NCBI RefSeq assembly: GCF_000026225.1
Contig: NC_011740.1
Span: forward strand, 744,001 to 808,000
Direction: 5' to 3'
DNA from: Escherichia fergusonii ATCC 35469
Lineage (GTDB): Bacteria > Pseudomonadota > Gammaproteobacteria > Enterobacterales > Enterobacteriaceae
Length of the DNA stretch: 64,000 nucleotides
The translations under genes and the position numbers were made by a program. Shown piece after piece: positions 39,183 to 47,515 of this stretch. Position 1 is the stretch's first letter; each line of letters starts with the position of its first letter. The notes under the pieces were generated by a model. The model had not been told where the DNA came from. It did no database searches and saw only the letters and a program-made list of their open reading frames with translations.

Positions 39183-40439
39183 ATGAGTATCGCAACACGT
39201 TTAAAGGTGATGTCATTTTTGCAATATTTTATCTGGGGGAGTTGGTTAGTTACCCTGGGTTCCTACATGATTAACACCTTACACTTTACTGGTGCCAACG
39301 TTGGCATGGTCTACAGTTCTAAAGGTATCGCAGCAATAATTATGCCTGGGATTATGGGTATAATTGCCGACAAATGGTTACGCGCAGAGCGTACCTATAT
39401 GTTATGCCACCTGGTTTGTGCTGGCGTGCTATTTTACGCAGCATCGGTTACTGATCCCGATACAATGTTTTGGGTGATGCTGATTAATGCAATGGCGTTT
39501 ATGCCAACCATCGCTTTGTCGAATAGTGTCTCATATTCTTGCCTGGCACAAGCAGGGCTGGATCCGGTTACAAGTTTTCCACCTATTCGTGTTTTCGGCA
39601 CGGTGGGATTTATTGTGGCCATGTGGTTAGTAAGCCTGTTGCATCTTGAACTTAGCAGTCTACAGCTTTATATCGCTTCTGGTGCTTCTTTAGTTTTGTC
39701 CGGTTACGCCTTAACTTTGCCAAAAATACCGGTAGCAGAAAAGAAAGTTGCTACATCACTTGTTAGCAAGTTAGGTCTGGATGCTTTTGTATTATTTAAA
39801 AATCCACGGATGGCAATATTCTTTTTATTTGCCATGATGTTAGGGGCAGTCTTACAAATTACTAATGTTTTTGGCAATCCATTCCTGCATGATTTTGCGC
39901 GTAACCCACAGTTTGTCGACAGTTTTGTAGTGAAATATCCTTCTATTTTACTTTCTGTTTCGCAAATGGCGGAAGTCGGCTTTATTCTTACCATTCCATT
40001 TTTTCTGAAGCGCTTTGGCATTAAAACCGTTATGTTAATGAGTATGGTTGCCTGGACATTGCGATTTGGTTTCTTTGCTTTTGGTGATCCATCGCCGCTT
40101 GGTTTTATTCTACTGCTATTGTCGATGATTGTTTACGGATGCGCTTTCGATTTCTTTAATATCTCTGGTTCTGTCTTTGTCGAGCAGGAGGTTGATTCCA
40201 CCATTCGTGCCAGCGCGCAGGGATTATTTATGACCATGGTCAATGGTGTTGGTGCCTGGGTAGGCTCTATTCTAAGCGGTATGGCAGTGGACTATTTTAC
40301 CATCGATGGTGTAAAAGACTGGCAAACTATTTGGCTGCTATTTGCTGGTTATTCACTGATATTAGCGTTTATATTTTCTGTATTCTTTAAATATAAACAT
40401 GAACCAGAGAAAATAAGTCATAAATCACTGGCGCATTAA
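39183..40439 (+). CDS. xapB: XapB, xanthosine permease
   Basis: 418 aa, about 12 membrane segments, nucleoside:H+ symporter (NHS) family of the major facilitator superfamily, close to NupG. It imports xanthosine and other nucleosides. It begins 57 bases after xapA and is co-transcribed with it. AT-rich coding sequence. Confidence 0.95.
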   Translation: MSIATRLKVMSFLQYFIWGSWLVTLGSYMINTLHFTGANVGMVYSSKGIAAIIMPGIMGIIADKWLRAERTYMLCHLVCAGVLFYAASVTDPDTMFWVMLINAMAFMPTIALSNSVSYSCLAQAGLDPVTSFPPIRVFGTVGFIVAMWLVSLLHLELSSLQLYIASGASLVLSGYALTLPKIPVAEKKVATSLVSKLGLDAFVLFKNPRMAIFFLFAMMLGAVLQITNVFGNPFLHDFARNPQFVDSFVVKYPSILLSVSQMAEVGFILTIPFFLKRFGIKTVMLMSMVAWTLRFGFFAFGDPSPLGFILLLLSMIVYGCAFDFFNISGSVFVEQEVDSTIRASAQGLFMTMVNGVGAWVGSILSGMAVDYFTIDGVKDWQTIWLLFAGYSLILAFIFSVFFKYKHEPEKISHKSLAH

Positions 40440-40451
40440 TAACTATACGCT

Positions 40452-40505
40452 AATTAATTCGAGTTGCAGTCACCGCACATGTAACTTGAAGTATGACAAG
40501 TATAT
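40452..40505. repeat. Intergenic repeat copy B after xapB
   Basis: AATTAATTCGAGTTGCAG, a variable middle, CACATGTAACTTGAAG and TATGACAAGTATA. Same type as the copies at 37104 and 47473. Confidence 0.7.
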
Positions 40506-40597
40506 TAACTGGCGAGCAAATAGCCCGCCAGTTAAATGCTTCATTCATCAAGTCATATAAAATTATTCAAAATATAAATTTACCTTAAGGGATAACA

Positions 40598-40756
40598 ATG
40601 AAAGACATTCTTTTATCTTCGGGAATTGGTTTTGGTATAGGTGCATTGTTTACATTATGTCGATTACCTATTCCTGCCCCGAATGTATTGCCAGGCGTAT
40701 TATCTATAGTATTTATGTATATTGGCTATCTGGCGGTAAAATTTATCTTTCACTAA
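40598..40756 (+). CDS. xapX: XapX, 52-residue membrane protein (XapX/DUF1427 family)
   Basis: A 52-codon frame too short for usual lists. The ATG at 40598 follows TTAAGGGATAACA, and the TAA is at 40754-40756. Hydrophobic segments at about 4-21 and 32-51 are separated by a Pro-rich bend (CRLPIPAPNVLPG). It matches the description of the XapX domain, a stand-alone ~50-residue membrane family named for the xap locus. The function is unknown. It lies between xapB and xapR on the same strand. Confidence 0.8.
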   Translation: MKDILLSSGIGFGIGALFTLCRLPIPAPNVLPGVLSIVFMYIGYLAVKFIFH

Positions 40757-40808
40757 TTGATGTGATAAATTTAGAACGTTAATCATCTTCTCATGGAGCG
40801 CAATAAAC

Positions 40809-41693
40809 ATGGAGCGAAACCCTCGTATAGACCTTAAGTTATTGCGCTACTTTCTTGCGGTGGCAGAAGAGCTGCATTTCGGACGCGCTGCCGTACGGTT
40901 GAATATGTCACAGCCGCCTTTAAGTATTCATATTAAAGAACTGGAACAACAGCTCGGCACACTGCTTTTTGTTCGTCATTCACGAAGCGTGGCTTTAACA
41001 CATGCTGGAAAGATCTTGATGGAAGAGTCTCGCCGGCTACTGGCAAGCGCAAACCATGCGCTTTCTCGTGTGGAGCAAATCGGCCGTGGTGAGGCAGGGC
41101 GGATTGAACTCGGCGTAGTTGGCACGGCAATGTGGGGAAAGATGCGCCCGGCAATGCGCAATTTTTTGAAAGAACATCCAAATGTTGAAGTCCTGTTTCG
41201 TGAAAAATCACCCGGTATGCAAATGGCGCTACTGGAAAGAAGAGAACTGGATGCCGGGATCTGGCGAATGGCACTACAGCCATCAAGTGGATTTACCAGT
41301 TTACGCTTGCATGAATCCTCTTTTCTTGTGGCGTTACCTGAAGACCATCCAATGGCGAGGTGTGAATCGATCCCCTTACTGTCTCTCTGTAATGAATACT
41401 TCGTTACGCTACCTTCAGCTCACTCTGACTGGGCTTTTTTGCAAAGCGTTTGCCAACAGGCTGGATTTACACCACTGATCGTACGTGAAGTTGTCGAACC
41501 ACAGACGGTATTGGCAATGATTAGTATGGGAATTGGAATTACCTTGATGGCAGAAAGCTATGCACAAATGAACTGGCCTGGGGTGATATTTCGTCCCCTT
41601 GATGAGCCTGTTCCGGCAGATTTATATATTGTTTACGATCAGCAGCAGGCGACACCTGCATTGCAAACGCTGGTTAGGGCATTAACGGGGTAG
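40809..41693 (+). CDS. xapR: XapR, LysR-family activator of xapAB
   Basis: 294 aa. The N-terminal winged helix (LRYFLAVAEELHFGRAAVRL and then SQPPLSIHIKELEQQLG) is the LysR DNA-binding domain, followed by a two-lobed effector domain. It activates xapAB with xanthosine as inducer. A ribosome site is weak (GGAGCGCAATAAAC). It ends 22 bases before a terminator and the tRNA genes. Confidence 0.95.
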   Translation: MERNPRIDLKLLRYFLAVAEELHFGRAAVRLNMSQPPLSIHIKELEQQLGTLLFVRHSRSVALTHAGKILMEESRRLLASANHALSRVEQIGRGEAGRIELGVVGTAMWGKMRPAMRNFLKEHPNVEVLFREKSPGMQMALLERRELDAGIWRMALQPSSGFTSLRLHESSFLVALPEDHPMARCESIPLLSLCNEYFVTLPSAHSDWAFLQSVCQQAGFTPLIVREVVEPQTVLAMISMGIGITLMAESYAQMNWPGVIFRPLDEPVPADLYIVYDQQQATPALQTLVRALTG

Positions 41694-41714
41694 ATATTGG
41701 TTGAGAGGAATAGC

Positions 41715-41741
41715 AAAAAAGCGCCTTTAGGGCGCTTTTTT
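41715..41741. terminator. Terminator between xapR and the lysV tRNA gene
   Basis: AAAAAAGCGCC and GGCGCTTTTTT pair around TTTAG. Suited to stop both xapR and the tRNA operon that reads toward it. Confidence 0.85.
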
Positions 41742-41745
41742 ACAT

Positions 41746-41821
41746 TGGTGGGTCGTGCAGGATTCGAACCTGCGACCAATTGATTAAAAGTCAACTGCTC
41801 TACCGACTGAGCTAACGACCC
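41746..41821 (-). tRNA. lysV: tRNA-Lys, anticodon UUU
   Basis: 76 nt including CCA. The 5' GGGTCG pairs with 3' CGACCC; the D, anticodon and T arms fold normally, and the anticodon loop reads CTTTTAA. It is the last gene of a four-tRNA operon transcribed from 42144 leftward. The name follows the K-12 order. Confidence 0.97.
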
Positions 41822-41825
41822 GAAG

Positions 41826-41901
41826 TGGTGGGTGATGACGGGATCGAACCGCCGACCCCCTCCTTGTAAGGGAGGTGCTCTCCCAGCTGAGCTAATCACC
41901 C
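41826..41901 (-). tRNA. valY: tRNA-Val, anticodon UAC (first of three identical copies)
   Basis: 76 nt ending in CCA; acceptor GGGTGAT/ATCACCC, anticodon loop CTTACAA. Four bases from the lysV gene. Sequence is the same as the next two copies over the whole gene. Confidence 0.97.
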
Positions 41902-41947
41902 ACTTCGGTACTTCACATTTTTACAAGAAATTTAGCTGGCGAGAAGG

Positions 41948-42023
41948 TGGTGGGTGATGACGGGATCGAACCGCCGACCCCCTCCTTGTAAGGGAGGTGC
42001 TCTCCCAGCTGAGCTAATCACCC
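41948..42023 (-). tRNA. valX: tRNA-Val, anticodon UAC (second copy)
   Basis: 76 nt, identical to the copy at 41826, separated from it by a 46-base spacer (41902-41947) that is processed out. Confidence 0.97.
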
Positions 42024-42067
42024 ACTTCTCAATTTCTTGCTACACGGCGGAGACTACATAAAGTAGT

Positions 42068-42143
42068 TGGTGGGTGATGACGGGATCGAACCGCCGACCC
42101 CCTCCTTGTAAGGGAGGTGCTCTCCCAGCTGAGCTAATCACCC
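42068..42143 (-). tRNA. valU: tRNA-Val, anticodon UAC (third copy, first transcribed)
   Basis: 76 nt, identical to the other two. It lies right after a strong sigma-70 promoter (42161-42188), so it is the first gene of the valU-valX-valY-lysV unit. Confidence 0.97.
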
Positions 42144-42160
42144 CCGCTGTGTGGAGTCGC

Positions 42161-42188
42161 ATTATAGGGAGAGTTCAAAATGAGTCAA
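42161..42188 (-). promoter_or_regulatory. Promoter of the valU-valX-valY-lysV tRNA operon
   Basis: On the minus strand: TTGACT (42183-42188), a 16-base spacer, TATAAT (42161-42166), then a GC-rich discriminator (GCGACTCC). This is the layout of a stable-RNA promoter under growth-rate control. Confidence 0.88.
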
Positions 42189-42401
42189 CGCATTTTCTAA
42201 AGAAATTGTTCGTTCGTCGTAAATTTAAGCAAGATGATCGCAAAACAGACCGTGTTGCGCAATTTATCAACGAAAACAATAATGCATCATGTAGCAACCC
42301 GAACTACATTGAGGAATCAGGCGGGAGTGATAGAATATCGCCCACTCAATTTTTCCAGGATTTGCCGGTTGTCGGCATCTTTCTAAACGTAAGGCCATTT
42401 C

Positions 42402-43817
42402 ATGAAAATCAAAACTCGCTTCGCGCCAAGCCCAACAGGCTATCTGCACGTTGGCGGCGCGCGTACTGCTCTTTACTCCTGGCTTTTTGCACGTAACCAC
42501 GGCGGTGAGTTCGTGCTGCGTATTGAAGACACCGATCTTGAGCGTTCCACGCCGGAAGCTATCGAAGCCATTATGGATGGTATGAACTGGCTGAGCCTGG
42601 AGTGGGATGAAGGTCCGTACTTCCAGACCAAACGTTTTGATCGCTACAACGCGGTGATCGATCAGATGCTGGAAGAGGGCACTGCCTATAAATGCTACTG
42701 CTCCAAAGAGCGTCTGGAAGCGCTGCGTGAAGAGCAAATGGCAAAAGGTGAGAAACCACGTTATGACGGCCGTTGCCGCCACAGCCATGAGCATCACGCT
42801 GATGATGAACCGTGCGTCGTACGTTTTGCTAACCCACAGGAAGGTTCCGTTGTTTTTGACGATCAGATCCGTGGTCCGATCGAGTTCAGCAACCAGGAAC
42901 TGGATGATCTGATTATCCGCCGTACCGATGGTTCCCCAACCTATAACTTCTGTGTGGTTGTTGATGACTGGGATATGGAAATCACCCACGTAATCCGTGG
43001 TGAAGACCATATCAACAACACACCGCGCCAGATCAATATTCTGAAAGCGCTGAAAGCGCCGGTACCGGTTTACGCGCACGTTTCTATGATCAATGGCGAT
43101 GACGGTAAAAAACTGTCCAAACGTCACGGGGCGGTCAGCGTCATGCAGTACCGTGATGACGGTTATTTGCCAGAAGCACTGCTGAACTATCTGGTGCGTC
43201 TGGGCTGGTCCCACGGCGATCAGGAAATCTTCACTCGTGAAGAGATGATCAAATACTTCACTTTGAATGCCGTCAGCAAATCTGCCAGTGCGTTCAACAC
43301 CGACAAGCTGCTGTGGCTGAACCATCACTACATTAACGCGCTGCCGCCGGAGTATGTTGCTACTCACTTACAGTGGCACATTGAGCAGGAAAATATCGAT
43401 ACCCGTAACGGCCCGCAACTGGCTGATCTGGTGAAACTGCTGGGCGAACGCTGCAAGACGCTGAAAGAGATGGCACAGAGCTGCCGTTATTTCTACGAAG
43501 ATTTTGCTGAGTTCGATGCCGACGCCGCGAAAAAACATCTGCGCCCGGTAGCGCGTCAGCCGCTGGAAGTGGTTCGTGACAAACTGACTGCGATTACTGA
43601 CTGGACCGCTGAAAACGTTCACCACGCTATTCAGGCGACGGCGGATGAGCTGGAAGTGGGTATGGGTAAAGTTGGTATGCCGCTGCGTGTCGCTGTTACC
43701 GGTGCGGGGCAGTCTCCGGCGCTGGACGTTACCGTTCACGCAATCGGTAAGACCCGCAGTATCGAGCGTATCAACAAAGCGCTGGCTTTTATTGCGGAAC
43801 GCGAAAACCAGCAGTAA
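42402..43817 (+). CDS. gltX: GltX, glutamyl-tRNA synthetase
   Basis: 471 aa. Class I motifs HIGH (here HVGG in PSPTGYLHVGGAR, residue ~16) and KMSKS (KLSKRHG, near 237). The zinc site is CYCSKERLE with the second Cys/His pair at DGRCRHSH. It charges tRNA-Glu. The start at 42402 lies inside a leader shared, in the opposite direction, with the valU promoter (42144-42401 has no other gene). Confidence 0.98.
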   Translation: MKIKTRFAPSPTGYLHVGGARTALYSWLFARNHGGEFVLRIEDTDLERSTPEAIEAIMDGMNWLSLEWDEGPYFQTKRFDRYNAVIDQMLEEGTAYKCYCSKERLEALREEQMAKGEKPRYDGRCRHSHEHHADDEPCVVRFANPQEGSVVFDDQIRGPIEFSNQELDDLIIRRTDGSPTYNFCVVVDDWDMEITHVIRGEDHINNTPRQINILKALKAPVPVYAHVSMINGDDGKKLSKRHGAVSVMQYRDDGYLPEALLNYLVRLGWSHGDQEIFTREEMIKYFTLNAVSKSASAFNTDKLLWLNHHYINALPPEYVATHLQWHIEQENIDTRNGPQLADLVKLLGERCKTLKEMAQSCRYFYEDFAEFDADAAKKHLRPVARQPLEVVRDKLTAITDWTAENVHHAIQATADELEVGMGKVGMPLRVAVTGAGQSPALDVTVHAIGKTRSIERINKALAFIAERENQQ

Positions 43818-43833
43818 TTAGCGCATAAAAGAT

Positions 43834-43866
43834 AAACGGCAGGAGAAATACCCCTGCCGTTTTTTT
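43834..43866 (+). terminator. Terminator of gltX overlapping the yfeD end
   Basis: AAACGGCAGGGG-type stem: AAACGGCAGG pairs with CCTGCCGTTT and a T run follows. It overlaps the stop codon of the convergent yfeD. Confidence 0.85.
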
Positions 43867-44257
43867 ACGCTGATTCGTCAATATCAAGCCGGGCGAGAAA
43901 ATTGCGAATCCCTTCACGAGCAAGGAACAAAGCAAGTTTTTCTTGTTCCACTGGCGACATCTTTTCCACTGCATCCAGAATTTGTCTGAAGGGCTGGCTG
44001 TGCACTTGAGGCGTGTAGTCCGCACGCGGCTCTTCTTCAAGTGAAAGTGATAAACGTTTTCGCACTTCCGGAACGCCGTAAAGAAATTCTTTTACCTCAT
44101 GATCAATCACTACGAGTCTCGCTCGTCCACCTTTAACCCCCGGAAATCTTTCCGTTTTCCATTTCTTCTCCCGGATCCAACGATTAATGGTCTGATTAGC
44201 CATCCCTGTAAAATCAGCCAGTTCCCTGGTGGTCATTTTGCTGCGTAATATTTTCAT
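43865..44257 (-). CDS. yfeD: YfeD, DUF1323-type DNA-binding regulator
   Basis: 130 aa. An N-terminal helix-turn-helix (MTTRELADFTGMANQTINRWIRE) is followed by a basic patch (GVKGGRARLVVIDHEVKEFL) and a C-terminal segment (MSPVEQEKLALFLAREGIRNFLARLDI). It is a close paralogue of yfeC one base upstream, and the regulatory target is not known. Probable tandem duplication. Confidence 0.93.
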   Translation of the reverse strand: MKILRSKMTTRELADFTGMANQTINRWIREKKWKTERFPGVKGGRARLVVIDHEVKEFLYGVPEVRKRLSLSLEEEPRADYTPQVHSQPFRQILDAVEKMSPVEQEKLALFLAREGIRNFLARLDIDESA

Positions 44258-44258
44258 A

Positions 44259-44618
44259 TTATTTGCTGTCGCGTATCCCTAAGCGTTGTAACAATCCGGT
44301 GATGCCTTCGCGCAGAAGTAGTGACGTGACTCGTTTCTGTTCTACAGGCGTCATCTCTTTCACTAATGTGATCAAAAGTGTCTCAAGTGAAGTATCGCCA
44401 GCATGGCTGGTAAAAAGAGTTGCACCTTCCGTACGTTCAGCATTACGGATATATTCACGAACCTGTTCATTGACATGTACCAGGCGTGCTTTTCCTCCTT
44501 GCACACCAGGCTTTGGCGAAGTGGTCCAGCCCTCTTTCCTTACCCATTTATTGATAGTCTGCCGACTGAAGCCGGTCAGATTAGCAAGTTCTTCTGGTGT
44601 CATCCGTTCCTTGAACAT
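44259..44618 (-). CDS. yfeC: YfeC, DUF1323-type DNA-binding regulator
   Basis: 119 aa. Starts MFKERMTPEELANLTGFSR, with a helix-turn-helix (RQTINKWVRKEGW) like YfeD, and ends MTPVEQKRVTSLLLREGITGLLQRLGI. It resembles the N-terminal domain of phage Mu-type repressors in its HTH. Regulator of unknown target; yfeC and yfeD form a co-transcribed tandem pair. Confidence 0.93.
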   Translation of the reverse strand: MFKERMTPEELANLTGFSRQTINKWVRKEGWTTSPKPGVQGGKARLVHVNEQVREYIRNAERTEGATLFTSHAGDTSLETLLITLVKEMTPVEQKRVTSLLLREGITGLLQRLGIRDSK

Positions 44619-44778
44619 AATGATTCCCTGAATGGTTGTAGGGGTAATTAGTGGTTCATTTTATAACATCAATTTACATGAAACCGTGACGAGTTTAACT
44701 ACTGAATGCGAGTTGCTACGCAATGTTCTTCATTTGACTGCTTTTTCAGCGATTGAAACACGTGAATTAAATTTGCCG

Positions 44779-44807
44779 TTGACACATGCAAAGGGAATTC
44801 ATATGAT
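44779..44807 (+). promoter_or_regulatory. Promoter of the alaX-alaW tRNA operon
   Basis: TTGACA (44779-44784), a 17-base spacer and TATGAT (44802-44807), followed by GCC-rich bases 33 bases before the tRNA. A near-consensus sigma-70 promoter with a stringent-type discriminator. Confidence 0.85.
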
Positions 44808-44839
44808 GCCGCCCGTCAACTCGACACGCTTTACGAAAT

Positions 44840-44915
<76 letters not shown>

Positions 44916-44954
44916 ATTTTGCACCCGGCAAAAATTGGTACGTAATGACATATC

Positions 44955-45030
<76 letters not shown>

Positions 45031-45036
45031 AATTTA

Positions 45037-45069
45037 AACCCTCGCTGCGAAGCGGGGGTTTTATTTTTT
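45037..45069 (+). terminator. Terminator of alaX-alaW
   Basis: AACCCTCGCT pairs with AGCGGGGGTT around GCGA, followed by TTATTTTTT. Confidence 0.85.
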
Positions 45070-45233
45070 CTGCTTTTCCCTACGTTTTGTAATACAGTTC
45101 AGTATCAGATTTGCCTTAAGGCTGATTTGATCAATGATGATGAGTTGTAACTGACTGGACAGGTTTGATTCGCATCGCGAATAAACTTATTATTTATATG
45201 CAAGAAAGGTGGAACTGTGAGAACAGCTTATTG

Positions 45234-47423
45234 ATGCCCATGAAGTATAACATGATAAAAAATATCAAGATTTTTTTGTTGGCGTTTACGCTCACTGTGA
45301 TATTTATCCAGTTTTCTCGCTTTATTTCCCCTACAGCCATCATCAATAATTGTTATATCTTCCTCGCCTGGATGCCGCTTTGCGTCATGTTGGGGGTCAT
45401 CTGCCTTTTTGGTAAACGCGCTATTCTTCCCGTTTTTATCGGGATGTTTATCACCAACCAGTATAATTTCAACTTACCTCTACCGCAGTCTATAGCGGTT
45501 ATTATTTGTCAGACTCTTGCACCCTTCGCTTGTTGTGCCATTCTTCGCTGGCAACTTGGCCCTCGATGGCGTTTTGGCTTAACGAAGCATAATGTGTGGG
45601 CACGCATTTTCTGGTTCGGTTTCGTCGCGCCGGTGGGGATCAAAACCTGCATGTTTATTGCAGGAGATATTTTTGCCTTCCCGGTCGCCATCTCTACCTT
45701 CTTTGATAATACCGATCCCATATTCACGGTGGTTGATATGTTGAGCCTGATTGGCGCAGTGCTGATTTTCAACATGTTCTTTTATTATCTGATGCGAATG
45801 GTGGTGAATCTCCATTATGCGCGTGCCCTCTGGTGCAGAGACATTGCTCCGGCACTGCACAGAAGAAATCGTCTTTTCACACTTACCTGGCTGACAGCGG
45901 TCTCATCATTGCTGATCATCATGTGTAGCCCCTATGAAAATGGCTATATAGCAGGTTATCTGGTGCCTGTATTTTTCATTATTTTTAATATGGGCGTGGG
46001 GCGGTTAAAGTACCCGTTTCTGAATATAGTCTGGGCGATTTCAGTTCTGTTCTTACTCGGTTATAACCGTAATTTTCTCCATGGTGTCGTCTCTGAGTAT
46101 TCGCTGGCATTTATTCTTTCTGTACTGATTTCGTTCAGTATTTGCTTACTGTATATGGTCCGCATTTTTCAACGTAGCGAATGGCTTAAACGTCGTTGGC
46201 ACTTGCAGGCGCTCACTGATCCACTGACCAATTTACCCAATTTACGTGCACTTGAGCAGTTCGTACAGCATGAAACAGGGGTTTCCATCTGCTGCTTACG
46301 CCTTGATAACCTTGAATTTCTAAGTCGGCATTATGGCATTCAGATGCGAGTTTACAGTAAGCGAATTGTTTATCGTGCATTACTGCCGTTATTGCACGAA
46401 CAGGAGAAAGTGTTTCAGCTACCGGGAAGTGAGTTGTTATTGGTACTCAAAGGGTCTGAGATAAAAGCGCGATTGCAGCATATGGTGGATGTGCTTAGCA
46501 GCCGTAAGATTTACTGGAGTAATACCGGCCTGGACATTGAATATGGCGCCTCCTGGGGCGTGTATGATGGCAATCCTGAAACATTACCTACGCTGTTGGG
46601 GCAATTAAGCTGGCTGGCTGAGCAAGCACATGTTAATCGCTGCGTAATGGGTATCACAGATAACCACGAGGCGGGATCTGGCCAGATTACTGAAAGTGTT
46701 TTATTGTTGCATAAAGTGCGTATAGCGCTTGAGCGTGGTGATATTCTTCTTCACGCGCAACCCATTCGTGACGCCAGGGGAGAGGGATACGATGAGATCC
46801 TGACGCGTTTAAAGAGTGACGATGGCATCATCACACCTGATAAATTCATTCCGCTGATCGCTCAATTTAACCTTAGTGCGCGTTTTGATTTATTAGTGGT
46901 GGAATCATTATTACGCTGGATTGCTACTCACCCGACAGACAAAACAGGGCCACGGTTTTCCGTTAATTTAATGCCACTGACGCTGTTACAACCTGAGATT
47001 GCCGCGCGTATTGTACGTTTATTTAAACGATATAATATTTCACCAGAAACAGTCATCATTGAAATTACTGAAGAGCAGGCTTTTTCCAATGCTGAAATAA
47101 GTATGCACAATATAGAGTTATTGCATAACAGCGGGTTTAAAATTGCTATTGATGATTTTGGTACAGGTTATGCAAATTACGAACGCCTGAAACGCTTGAA
47201 TGCTGAGATAATTAAAATTGATGGTGTGTTTATTCGCGAGATTATGACCGATTCACTGGATAAAATGATTGTGAAATCGATTACTGATCTGGCAAAAGCA
47301 AAGTCACTCAGTGTGGTGGCTGAATTTGTCGAAACAGAAGAACAGAAAGAATTATTGTTTAGTCTGGGCGTCAACTATCTACAAGGCTATTTGATTGGCA
47401 AACCACAACCACTTGGCAAATAG
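45234..47423 (+). CDS. pdeA: PdeA (YfeA), MASE1-GGDEF-EAL cyclic-di-GMP phosphodiesterase
   Basis: The ATG at 45234 gives 729 aa, the length I recall for YfeA; the frame stays open 23 codons further upstream, and no start has a strong ribosome site. The N-terminal ~310 residues are a MASE1-type membrane sensor with about eight spans. The GGDEF-like domain has degenerated (its signature reads PGSEL). The EAL domain is well kept: EIL in place of EAL, then DDFGTGYAN, LNAEIIKIDGVFI, VAEFVE and GYLIGKP. It probably hydrolyses c-di-GMP, and its in vivo target is not known. Confidence 0.9.
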   Translation: MPMKYNMIKNIKIFLLAFTLTVIFIQFSRFISPTAIINNCYIFLAWMPLCVMLGVICLFGKRAILPVFIGMFITNQYNFNLPLPQSIAVIICQTLAPFACCAILRWQLGPRWRFGLTKHNVWARIFWFGFVAPVGIKTCMFIAGDIFAFPVAISTFFDNTDPIFTVVDMLSLIGAVLIFNMFFYYLMRMVVNLHYARALWCRDIAPALHRRNRLFTLTWLTAVSSLLIIMCSPYENGYIAGYLVPVFFIIFNMGVGRLKYPFLNIVWAISVLFLLGYNRNFLHGVVSEYSLAFILSVLISFSICLLYMVRIFQRSEWLKRRWHLQALTDPLTNLPNLRALEQFVQHETGVSICCLRLDNLEFLSRHYGIQMRVYSKRIVYRALLPLLHEQEKVFQLPGSELLLVLKGSEIKARLQHMVDVLSSRKIYWSNTGLDIEYGASWGVYDGNPETLPTLLGQLSWLAEQAHVNRCVMGITDNHEAGSGQITESVLLLHKVRIALERGDILLHAQPIRDARGEGYDEILTRLKSDDGIITPDKFIPLIAQFNLSARFDLLVVESLLRWIATHPTDKTGPRFSVNLMPLTLLQPEIAARIVRLFKRYNISPETVIIEITEEQAFSNAEISMHNIELLHNSGFKIAIDDFGTGYANYERLKRLNAEIIKIDGVFIREIMTDSLDKMIVKSITDLAKAKSLSVVAEFVETEEQKELLFSLGVNYLQGYLIGKPQPLGK

Positions 47424-47432
47424 CAGGCAAAA

Positions 47433-47459
47433 AATAACCGGGGCAAAACCCCGGTTATT
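47433..47459 (-). terminator. Terminator of nupC
   Basis: AATAACCGGGG and CCCCGGTTATT pair perfectly around CAAAA. On the minus strand a T run follows, so it mainly ends nupC. It also follows pdeA by 9 bases. Confidence 0.85.
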
Positions 47460-47472
47460 GCGGTAATTAATG

Positions 47473-47514
47473 ATGCTCGTCAAACTTCAAGTTGCATGTG
47501 CTGCGACTCGAATT
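47473..47514. repeat. Intergenic repeat copy C abutting the nupC stop
   Basis: In reverse orientation it reads AATAATTCGAGTCGCAG, CACATGCAACTTGAAG and TTTGACGAGCAT. Same family as the copies at 37104 and 40452. The middle is five to nine bases shorter than in the other copies. It sits between the nupC stop codon and the terminator, so it is in the mRNA. Confidence 0.7.
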
Positions 47515-47515
47515 A

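Noticed and set aside
41639..41899. Open frame on the minus strand across the tRNA genes
   Set aside because: It is a chance frame running over the tRNA-Val and tRNA-Lys genes, which fold as tRNAs.
41746..42143. Regularly spaced identical repeats, considered as a CRISPR array
   Set aside because: The repeats are 76-base tRNA genes with CCA ends and anticodons, not CRISPR repeats, and there are no cas genes.
42267..43367. Long open frame (366 codons) on the minus strand over gltX
   Set aside because: It is antisense to gltX, which is full length with all synthetase motifs, and its protein has no recognisable domain. Codon structure of the sense strand explains the open frame.
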